This document shows positions 1 to 6,856 of a stretch of 11,654 bases of DNA, piece after piece. The DNA comes from CAZAYB01 sp964489215. GTDB taxonomy: Bacteria; Planctomycetota; Phycisphaerae; Sedimentisphaerales; Anaerohalosphaeraceae. The notes under the pieces were generated by a model, which saw nothing but the letters and a program-made list of their open reading frames with translations, ran no database searches and was not told the origin of the DNA. The stretch lies in assembly GCA_964489215.1 (NCBI GenBank), contig CAZAYB010000088.1, positions 1-11,654 of the forward strand. Reading direction: 5' to 3'. The position numbers were made by a program, and so were the translations under genes. Within the stretch, counting starts at the first letter, position 1; every line of letters starts with the position of its first letter.

Positions 1-3000
1 AGGATAATAAGTGATAATGAAATCAAGAGTAAGGTGTCCCGCAGTAAGCCTTACCGGAGGTGGCTCGATGAGAATCGTATTGAGCTTCGCGGTCTTTTTG
101 ATATGCCCCAGCTTACTCCAGGTGATCCTAAGGAGACAATAAGTAAGCTCAAGATGTTCGGTTACAGCAGGGAAGAGCTTTCGATGCTTCTGAGGCCTAT
201 GGCAGTAAACGGTCAGGAGCCAGTTGGTTCAATGGGTAATGATTCGCCTTTGGCGGTTCTTTCAGATGAGCCCAAGCTTTTGTTCAATTATTTTAAGCAG
301 CTTTTTGCTCAGGTTACCAATCCACCGATAGATCCTCTTCGTGAGGGTCTTGTGATGAGTTTGATGATGTTTACGGGCAAGAGGCGTAATTTTCTTGAGG
401 AGATAGCCGAGCATCCCAGGCAGCTTAAGCTTCCACATCCGATATTGACGAATGAGGATATTAGCCGACTGCGTACAGCCCAGCGTCCTGATTTTAAGGT
501 TGCAACTGTTGACAGTCTTTTTGACGGTACTGCAGATGATTCTGGCAAGAGTCTTGAGGCAGGTATTGAAAAGCTTCTTGATGATGCACAGTCTGCAATA
601 GAAGAAGGTGCTTCACTTATAATAGTCAGCGACAGGAAGGCGGATTCAGTGATGATGGCGATTCCGTCTTTGCTTGCGGCTTCAGCGGTTCATCACGGCT
701 TGATCGAAAGGGGTTTGCGAGCGGAGGCAGGTATAGTAATGGAGACAGGTGAGCCGCGTGAGGTTATGCATTTTTGTCTTTTGGCAGGTTTCGGTGCTAA
801 TGCGGTTAATCCTTATCTTGCTTTTGACGCATTGACAGTTCTTCACGGCCAGGGCGAGATTCCTGAGGATCTGGAGGCGAGCAAGATAGTAGATAACTTT
901 ATTGCTGCGATTAAGAAGGGTATTCTCAAGACGATGAGCAAGATGGGTATATCGACTTTGCGCAGTTATCATACAGCCCAGCTTTTTGAGGCTATAGGGC
1001 TTAATCGTGAGTTTGTTGATAAGTATTTCAAAGGAACTGCATCCCGTATTGAGGGTGTTGGTCTTAGTGAGATAGCAGGAGATGTGATAGTCCGGAGCAA
1101 GAAGGCTTTTTCCAGTGAGACTACAGGTATATTGAGTCTTGATTTCGGTGGTGATTATCATTACCGCAAAGACGGGGAGCGTCATTTATGGAACCCGGTT
1201 ACGATAGCGAAGCTTCAGCATGCAGTAATAAATGATGACAGTGGTGCTTATGATGATTTTGCCGAGGCGGTTAATAAGCAGGATAACAGGCTTTGCACTT
1301 TGCGGGGTTTGTTTGAGTTTAAGCAGGGGGGTGCGGTTGATCTTGATGAGGTTGAAAGTTCAGCTGAGATAGTGAAGCGTTTTTGTACGGGTGCGATGAG
1401 TCATGGTTCCATAAGCAAGGAGGCTCATGAATGTATGGCGATAGCGATGAACCGTATCGGGGGTATGAGCAATACAGGTGAGGGTGGTGAGTCTGAGGAC
1501 AGGTATGTACCAGATGAGAACGGAGATTCTCGTAACTGTGCGATTAAGCAGGTGGCCAGCGGCAGGTTTGGTGTTACGATCAATTATCTGTCACATGCCA
1601 GGGAGATTCAGATAAAGATGGCTCAGGGTGCCAAGCCAGGTGAGGGTGGTCAGCTTCCTGGTCATAAGGTTACCGATGAGATAGCGTCGATGAGGTATTC
1701 GACTCCGGGTGTGACTCTTATATCGCCTCCGCCTCATCATGATATTTATTCTATTGAGGACCTTGCACAGCTTATTTATGATCTCAAGTGCTCGAATCCG
1801 GGAGTAAAGGTATCAGTTAAGCTTGTATCGGAGATTGGAGTTGGAACGATTGCCGCTGGTGTTGCCAAAGGTAATGCAGATGAGGTTTTGATAAGCGGTC
1901 ATGACGGGGGTACCGGTGCCAGTCCTCTTAGTTCGATCAAGCATACGGGTTGTCCGTGGGAGCTTGGTCTTGCGGAGACTCAGCAGGTTCTTGTCAGTAA
2001 CGGTCTTCGGGACAGGATACGTGTTCAGACTGATGGTCAGCTAAGGACGGGCCGAGATGTTGTGGTTGCGGCTTTGCTTGGTGCAGAGCAGTTTGGTTTT
2101 GGTACCGCTGCTTTGGTTACTATGGGTTGTACCTTATTGCGTAAATGTCATGAGGGCACGTGTGCTTTTGGAATAGCTACTCAGCTGCCTGAGCTTCGGA
2201 GGCGTTTCAGGGGTAAGCCGGAGTATATAACCCGATATATGTTGTTTGTAGCACAAGAGGTTCGCAAGCTGATGGCTAAGCTTGGCTTTTGCAGGTTTGA
2301 GGATATGATTGGACGGTCTGATATGCTTTCGATGCATAAGGCGATTGACCATTATAAGGCTAAGGGTCTTGATTTTTCATCGATATTTTACCGTGTTGAC
2401 GCAGGTCCCGGTGGGGCGATACGTAAGGTTCGTGACCAGGCGGATAAGCTTGCCGATCATAAGGACTACAGGATACTTGAGGAGCTCGGCGATGCGATTG
2501 AGGAAGGTCGTGTTTGCAAGGTGGAGATGGATATACGTAATATCGACAGGACTGTTGGTGCGATAGTCAGCAACCGGATAGCCAAGCTTTACGGTTCGCG
2601 TGGTCTTCCTGACGGCACATTTGAGTTTACATTTACCGGATCTGCGGGGCAGAGTTTTGGTGCTTTTTTGGCCAGGGGTATTACTTTGAAGCTGATAGGT
2701 GACAGCAACGATTATCTTGGCAAGGGTTTGAGCGGCGGCAGGATAGTAGTAGTTAAGCCGGGGAAGTGTAAATTTGCCGCCCATGAGAATATTATAGTTG
2801 GTAATACTCTTTTGTATGGTGCGACTCGCGGAGAGGTTTTTATTAACGGAGTAGCGGGAGAGCGTTTTGCGGTTCGAAACAGCGGAGCGATAGCAGTTGT
2901 GGAGGGTGTTGGCGACCATGGTTGTGAGTATATGACCGGTGGTATGGTTGTAGTTCTTGGTTCTACGGGCTGCAATTTTGCGGCAGGTATGAGCGGCGGA

Positions 3001-3300
3001 ATAGCTTATGTTCTCGATGAGATGCAGCTTTTTGATACTTTGTGCAACCTTGATATGGTGGACCTGGAGACGGTATGGCAGCAGGAGGACCAGAATCTTT
3101 TGCGTAACCTGATTGAAAAACATGTAAAATGGACCGGTTCAGTCAGGGGCCAGTTCATTCTTGATAACTGGGCAGATATGGTAGGGCGTTTCGTTAAGGT
3201 AATGCCCATTGATTACAGGAAGTCTTTGCAGCGTATTCGTTCGGCTGAGCAAAGAGGAACAGAAACCACACCGGCCACAGAGGAGGTGTTCTATGGCTGA
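1..3300 (+). CDS. gltB: Glutamate synthase large (alpha) subunit, C-terminal part, 5' end outside window
   Basis: Catalytic subunit of glutamate synthase (GOGAT), which makes two glutamates from glutamine and 2-oxoglutarate in the cytoplasm. The frame is open from base 1. The codons before the GTG at 34 read RIISDNEIKSK, matching the end of the glutaminase domain in GltB, so that GTG is an internal valine and not a start. Counting from base 1: the central domain spans about residues 25-320. The FMN/2-oxoglutarate synthase domain follows, with SHGSISKEAH near 467, AQGAKPGEGGQLPGHK, SPPPHHDIYS and ISGHDGGTGASP. The [3Fe-4S] cysteines are C710, C716 and C721 (C-x5-C-x4-C, bases 2128-2163). The glycine-rich GXGXG beta-helix domain runs from about 845 to 1070. 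About 400 N-terminal residues, including the glutaminase nucleophile Cys1, are missing only because the window cuts the gene; the family is usually about 1500 residues. It is co-transcribed with gltD, overlapping it by 8 bases. Identity is very secure. Confidence 0.97.
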   Translation, partial: RIISDNEIKSKVSRSKPYRRWLDENRIELRGLFDMPQLTPGDPKETISKLKMFGYSREELSMLLRPMAVNGQEPVGSMGNDSPLAVLSDEPKLLFNYFKQLFAQVTNPPIDPLREGLVMSLMMFTGKRRNFLEEIAEHPRQLKLPHPILTNEDISRLRTAQRPDFKVATVDSLFDGTADDSGKSLEAGIEKLLDDAQSAIEEGASLIIVSDRKADSVMMAIPSLLAASAVHHGLIERGLRAEAGIVMETGEPREVMHFCLLAGFGANAVNPYLAFDALTVLHGQGEIPEDLEASKIVDNFIAAIKKGILKTMSKMGISTLRSYHTAQLFEAIGLNREFVDKYFKGTASRIEGVGLSEIAGDVIVRSKKAFSSETTGILSLDFGGDYHYRKDGERHLWNPVTIAKLQHAVINDDSGAYDDFAEAVNKQDNRLCTLRGLFEFKQGGAVDLDEVESSAEIVKRFCTGAMSHGSISKEAHECMAIAMNRIGGMSNTGEGGESEDRYVPDENGDSRNCAIKQVASGRFGVTINYLSHAREIQIKMAQGAKPGEGGQLPGHKVTDEIASMRYSTPGVTLISPPPHHDIYSIEDLAQLIYDLKCSNPGVKVSVKLVSEIGVGTIAAGVAKGNADEVLISGHDGGTGASPLSSIKHTGCPWELGLAETQQVLVSNGLRDRIRVQTDGQLRTGRDVVVAALLGAEQFGFGTAALVTMGCTLLRKCHEGTCAFGIATQLPELRRRFRGKPEYITRYMLFVAQEVRKLMAKLGFCRFEDMIGRSDMLSMHKAIDHYKAKGLDFSSIFYRVDAGPGGAIRKVRDQADKLADHKDYRILEELGDAIEEGRVCKVEMDIRNIDRTVGAIVSNRIAKLYGSRGLPDGTFEFTFTGSAGQSFGAFLARGITLKLIGDSNDYLGKGLSGGRIVVVKPGKCKFAAHENIIVGNTLLYGATRGEVFINGVAGERFAVRNSGAIAVVEGVGDHGCEYMTGGMVVVLGSTGCNFAAGMSGGIAYVLDEMQLFDTLCNLDMVDLETVWQQEDQNLLRNLIEKHVKWTGSVRGQFILDNWADMVGRFVKVMPIDYRKSLQRIRSAEQRGTETTPATEEVFYG
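3279..3286 (+). promoter_or_regulatory. Ribosome binding site of gltD inside gltB
   Basis: AGAGGAGG lies six bases before ATG 3293, within the last codons of gltB. It is close to the ideal anti-16S complement and decides the gltD start against the longer in-frame alternative at 3209. Confidence 0.8.
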
Positions 3301-4711
3301 TACTACGGGATTTATGAAGTATAAACGGGGTAAAGTAGGTTATCGTCCAGTTGATGTTCGTATAAGGGATTTTAATGAGCTGACAATAGATCTTACTCCG
3401 GATGACCTTGTCAGTCAGGCATCGCGATGTATGGACTGCGGTATTCCCTTTTGTCACGGCAGCGGGTGTCCTTTGGGCAACCGTATTCCGGAATTTAATG
3501 AGCTTATTTATAAGGGTAAGTGGCAGCAGGCGTGTGAGAATCTTCATATGACGAATAATTTTCCGGAGTTTACGGGGCGTATATGCCCTGCACCTTGTGA
3601 GACGTCCTGTACTCTTGGTGTAAGTGATGAGCCTGTTATGATACGTCATATAGAATATCAGATAATTGAAAAGGGTTTTGAAGAGGGTTGGATTCAGCCT
3701 GTATTGCCCAGTGATAAGACAGGTAAGAAGGTTGCAGTAGTAGGTTCAGGTCCAGCGGGTCTGAGTATGGCCCAGCAGCTTGTTCGCAGCGGTCATGATG
3801 TTGTTGTATTTGAGAAGGATGTAATGCCCGGCGGTATGCTTCGTTACGGGATTCCTGATTTTAAGCTTGAGAAGCGTGTTATTGACAGGCGTCTTAGCCA
3901 GATGGAGGCAGAGGGTGTTGATTTTCAGACTGAGGTTACGGCAGGTGTTGATATATCGACCCGTTATCTCGAGAAGATGTTCGATTGTGTTTGTCTTACG
4001 ATGGGTGCGCGTAAAGCCCGTGACCTGAAAATCCGGGGAAGGAGTCTTAAGCATATATATTTTGCAATGGATTTTCTTACACTTCAAAACAGGATAGTTG
4101 CAGGAGAGAGGGTTTCTTCTGATGAGCTTATTTCGGTGAAGGATAAAAATGTGGTTGTAATCGGGGGCGGAGATACGGGCAGTGACTGTGTTGGAACGAG
4201 CAGGCGTCTTGGAGCTAAGAATATTTATCAGCTTGAGATCCTTCCTGAGCCTCCTGAGGACAGACCCAGCGATACTCCCTGGCCTGACTGGCCCAGGATA
4301 ATGAGGACATCTTCGAGTCATGAGGAAGGTTGTGAGAGGATGTGGTCAGTTCTTACCAAAGGTTTTGAAGGTGATAACAGCGGAGTTAAACGGCTTAACT
4401 GCTGTAAGGTTGACTGGAAGGAGCATGATGGTAAGTGGGAGCTTAGTGAAAGAGATGGTTCTCAGTTCAGTATTGACGCTGATGTTGTTTTGCTGGCGAT
4501 GGGCTTTGAGCATGTTGTTCATGAAGGTCTGGTTGACGAGCTTGGCGCAAGTGTTGATGACAGGGGTAACCTGATAGTTGACAATTACCGAACGACAAAT
4601 CCTAATGTTTTCGGGGCAGGGGACAGTATTTTAGGTGCTTCTCTTGTTGTTCGGGCGATAAATACGGGCAGGGAGGCAGCTGTTTCAGTAGATCACGCAC
4701 TTCGAGCATAA
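3293..4711 (+). CDS. gltD: Glutamate synthase small (beta) subunit, NAD(P)H-dependent
   Basis: Electron-input subunit of glutamate synthase: it oxidises NAD(P)H at FAD and passes electrons through iron-sulfur clusters to GltB. The start is ATG 3293 (MADTTGFMKYKRG), 472 residues, preceded by a strong AGAGGAGG ribosome site (3279-3286) inside the end of gltB. An upstream in-frame start at 3209 would add 28 residues that do not look like the family. N-terminal cluster cysteines are C46, C49, C54 and C59 (C-x2-C-x4-C-x4-C) and C98, C102 and C106 (CPAPCETSC). The FAD-binding motif GSGPAG is at 151-156 and the NAD(P)H-binding motif GGGDTG at 291-296. The C-terminal FAD contact is FGAGDSILGASLVVRAI, from about residue 440. 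The stretch with PEPPEDRPSDTPWPDWPR is typical of GltD. Length and all motifs are intact. The 8-base overlap with gltB implies translational coupling and balanced subunit production. Confidence 0.96.
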   Translation: MADTTGFMKYKRGKVGYRPVDVRIRDFNELTIDLTPDDLVSQASRCMDCGIPFCHGSGCPLGNRIPEFNELIYKGKWQQACENLHMTNNFPEFTGRICPAPCETSCTLGVSDEPVMIRHIEYQIIEKGFEEGWIQPVLPSDKTGKKVAVVGSGPAGLSMAQQLVRSGHDVVVFEKDVMPGGMLRYGIPDFKLEKRVIDRRLSQMEAEGVDFQTEVTAGVDISTRYLEKMFDCVCLTMGARKARDLKIRGRSLKHIYFAMDFLTLQNRIVAGERVSSDELISVKDKNVVVIGGGDTGSDCVGTSRRLGAKNIYQLEILPEPPEDRPSDTPWPDWPRIMRTSSSHEEGCERMWSVLTKGFEGDNSGVKRLNCCKVDWKEHDGKWELSERDGSQFSIDADVVLLAMGFEHVVHEGLVDELGASVDDRGNLIVDNYRTTNPNVFGAGDSILGASLVVRAINTGREAAVSVDHALRA

Positions 4712-4815
4712 AATTTTTTGAAAAATGAGCAGGTAAATTGTCTGGTTGACATAGAGAGAACAAATAATTTCTACTTGCCGATCTTAAGCAATTATCTGAA
4801 GCTGTCCTTAAAAGA

Positions 4816-4844
4816 CTGGAAATAGCATTATTATTTGTTATAAT
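4816..4844 (+). promoter_or_regulatory. Putative sigma-70-type promoter of nadE
   Basis: A perfect TATAAT at 4839-4844 stands 17 bases after CTGGAA (4816-4821), a weak -35 box with three of six matches to TTGACA. Transcription would start near 4851, giving a leader of about 28 bases before the nadE ATG at 4879. The last 11 bases, TTTGTTATAAT, recur exactly in front of carB. A second TTGACA at 4746-4751 has no good -10 box at the right distance and is less likely to be used. Confidence 0.5.
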
Positions 4845-4878
4845 CCTTCACTGAAAAGTTTTACAGAGGTAATAATAA

Positions 4879-6517
4879 ATGCGTATCTGCCTTGCACAGA
4901 TAAATACAACAGTTGGTGATATAAGTTCCAATGCCCGTAAGATACTTGATTATTACAATAGGGCAGGGGAGTATGATTGCGATGTAGTTGTTTTTCCGGA
5001 GATGGCACTTTGCGGTTATCCTGCAGAGGATCAAGAGGCATTTTCTTCGTGAGAATTCAGAAGTTTTGCACGATCTTTCGAGAAAGATGGTGGGTGGGGT
5101 TTGTGTTTTGGGTTTTGCGGAGCCTTATGAGCATGGCTGTTGCAATTCTCTTGCGGTTATACGGGGGGGTAAGGTTGAGAGTGTTTACCGTAAGATCCGT
5201 TTGCCTAATTACGGTGTTTTTGATGAGAAGAGGTACTTTGAGCCCGGCAGGGAGTGTGTTTATTTTGAGGCTGGGGGTGTGGATGTTGTAGTTACGATTT
5301 GTGAGGATATATGGGAGCTTAAATGGCTTGACGGGTTTGTTGCATCTACTCCCGGGCGAGATATGATTTTGAATATTTCAGCTTCTCCTTTTAATATAGG
5401 TAAACTGAAGCAGCGTTATGATATTCTGAGCGGGTGTGCGAAGCATTTCAAAAGTACAGTTGCTTACTGCAATCTTGTGGGCGGTCAGGACGAGCTTGTT
5501 TTTGACGGCAGGAGTATGATACTTGACAGTGAGGGGTGTGTTGTTGGTCAGGGTAAGCATTTTGAGGAGGATATGGTTATTGGCGATATTTTAAGTGACG
5601 GGGGCGGTGAGCTAAAGGTCCAAAACGTCAGAGCTGAAGCAGAGTATCCGCATCCCGGGCTAACGGAGGTTGAGCAGGAGGTTTATCAGTCACTTGTTCT
5701 TGGGACAAGGGATTATGTTTTTAAGAATAATTTCAAGAAAGTTGTAATCGGTATGAGCGGCGGTATAGATTCGTCTCTTACAGCTGCGGCGGCGGCAGAT
5801 GCTGTGGGGGCTGAAAACGTGATAGGTGTTACAATGCCTTCCAAGTATAACTCATCAGCGACTATAAATGATGCCCAAAAGTGTGCGATGAACCTTGGTA
5901 TAGAGTTTCATACCATAGCTATCGAGGATGTTCTTTGCAGTTTCAGCAAGAGCCTTTCGGTTATGGACGGCTGGTGCGAGAGCGGAATTGCTTATGAGAA
6001 TCTTCAGGCGAGGATAAGGGGGACAATTTTAATGAGTCTTTCCAATCAGTATGGTTATCTTGTTTTGACGGCAGGTAATAAATCAGAATCTGCGGTTGGT
6101 TATTCTACATTGTATGGCGATACAGCGGGCGGATTTTCTGTTATCAAGGATGTTCCAAAGACTCTTGTTTACCGCTTGAGCAGGTATGTAAACAGAGTAA
6201 AGGGGAGGTCTGTCATTCCTGAGAGTGTTATCAGCAGGGAGCCTTCTGCGGAGTTAAGGGCCGATCAGAAGGATACGGATTCTCTTCCTGATTATGATAT
6301 ACTGGATGCGGTTTTGAAAGGTTATGTTGAGGAAGATCTTTCTGCCGGTGAGCTGACAGAGATGGGTCTTGACGGCGAGGTAGTTAGAAAGGTTATCAGG
6401 ATGGTTGATCTTAATGAGTATAAGCGGAGGCAAAGCCCTCCAGGTGTTCGTATAACACCGCGGGCTTTCGGCAAGGACAGGAGGATGCCGATCACTAACC
6501 GCTATTTTGACAAGTGA
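4879..6517 (+). pseudogene. nadE: Glutamine-dependent NAD+ synthetase, frameshifted (pseudogene or sequence error)
   Basis: Last step of NAD biosynthesis: an N-terminal nitrilase-type glutaminase feeds ammonia to a synthetase domain that amidates deamido-NAD using ATP. Translation from ATG 4879 (site AGAGGT at 4865-4870) gives MRICLAQINTTVGDI, catalytic Glu41 in VVVFPEMALCGYPAED, then hits TGA at 5050-5052 after 57 residues. The family sequence resumes in the next frame at AAG 5033 (KRHFLRENSEVL) and runs unbroken to TGA 6517. In the joined product the other glutaminase residues are Lys105 (RKIRLPNYGVFDE) and Cys141 (VTICEDIW). The ATP pyrophosphatase loop SGGIDSS is at 293-299, followed by LTAGNKSESAVGYSTLYGD and the C-terminal SPPGVRITPRAFGKDRRMP. 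Joined length is about 545 residues, near normal. Everything except the break is well conserved, which favours a recent lesion or sequencing/assembly error over old decay. The downstream frame alone lacks Glu41, so it could at best use free ammonia. Confidence 0.88.
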
Positions 6518-6640
6518 CGTTTTTTCTTTGCAGGAACGGTTAATTGTTGGTGTTGTTCAGTTGTTAACAGTTTTTATTGAAAATGTTTGTTTTTCAGAAA
6601 TTTTTTTTAATGTTGTATTTGCTTCTGGGCGGGTAATTAG

Positions 6641-6670
6641 GCCTATTTGTAAAAAAGCAGGCATTTTTTT
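6641..6670 (+). terminator. Weak terminator-like hairpin after nadE
   Basis: GCCT (6641-6644) can pair with AGGC (6659-6662) around a 14-base A-rich loop, followed at once by a run of seven T (6664-6670). The stem is only four pairs, so termination here is uncertain. The position, about 125 bases past the nadE stop and just before the carB promoter candidate, is sensible. The preceding stretch 6518-6640 is T-rich and I see no gene in it. Confidence 0.25.
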
Positions 6671-6680
6671 GTATTCATGG

Positions 6681-6708
6681 TTTAATTCTTTTTTAGTTTT
6701 GTTATAAT
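6681..6708 (+). promoter_or_regulatory. Putative sigma-70-type promoter of carB-carA
   Basis: A perfect TATAAT at 6703-6708 is embedded in TTTGTTATAAT (6698-6708), identical to the 11 bases of the nadE promoter candidate. The upstream TTTAAT (6681-6686, 16-base spacer) is a poor -35 box. If used, the transcript would start near 6715 and carry an untranslated leader of about 140 bases that contains both hairpins described separately. Confidence 0.45.
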
Positions 6709-6722
6709 TGCCGCAATTTGCA

Positions 6723-6783
6723 GTCTGACTGTTTTAAGTATAAGTGAATAATATCGATTTGTTATCGCAGCAGACGGTTTTTT
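6723..6783 (+). terminator. Hairpin 1 in carB leader, terminator-like (possible attenuator)
   Basis: GTCTG-A-CTG (6723-6731) pairs with CAGCAGAC (6768-6775): eight pairs with one bulged A. A small internal helix, CGAT (6755-6758) with ATCG (6764-6767) around TTGTT, stacks directly beside the outer stem. GG and six T (6778-6783) follow immediately. This is the form of an intrinsic terminator with a long, partly structured loop. It may stop read-through from nadE, or act as an attenuator if the promoter at 6681-6708 is real. Confidence 0.4.
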
Positions 6784-6789
6784 AGTTGT

Positions 6790-6822
6790 CCTTACTGTGA
6801 AATATTAACAGTGCGGTTTTTT
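6790..6822 (+). terminator. Hairpin 2 in carB leader, terminator-like (possible attenuator)
   Basis: ACTGT (6794-6798) pairs with ACAGT (6808-6812) around the 9-base loop GAAATATTA. A T-G wobble and, after one mismatch, two C-G pairs (CC 6790-6791 with GG 6815-6816) extend the stem. Six T follow directly (6817-6822). The carB start is 34 bases further on. The same ACTGT also occurs at 6728-6732 in hairpin 1, so ACAGT has two possible partners, as in a switch. Regulatory function is inferred from shape only. Confidence 0.4.
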
Positions 6823-6856
6823 CGTAAATATTGTTATTTTTTGAAAAACGACAGAA

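Noticed and set aside
34..36. GTG as the start of the large glutamate synthase ORF
   Set aside because: The frame is open upstream to base 1 and the extra residues (RIISDNEIK) match conserved GltB sequence, so the gene begins outside the window.
2377..3123. Antisense ORF of 248 codons opposite gltB (with the similar one at 682-1185)
   Set aside because: Shadow frames of a conserved coding region with no domain signature or ribosome site.
3209..3292. Longer gltD N terminus starting at 3209
   Set aside because: The 28 added residues read gltB DNA out of frame and do not resemble GltD. ATG 3293 has a strong ribosome site.
4988..5032. TTG 4988 as a genuine start for a shorter NAD synthetase
   Set aside because: Residues before KRHFLREN are the wrong frame of the conserved Glu41 region, and no ribosome site is seen. 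The true start is ATG 4879, followed by the frameshift.
6507..6707. 66-codon ORF between nadE and carB
   Set aside because: It starts with TTG inside the nadE end, has no ribosome site, and is a hydrophobic product of T-rich intergenic DNA.
4713..6848. 13-base repeat ATTTTTTGAAAAA at 4713-4725 and 6836-6848
   Set aside because: Low-complexity A/T sequence in AT-rich gaps, likely to recur by chance. It forms no stable hairpin because the loop would be too small.
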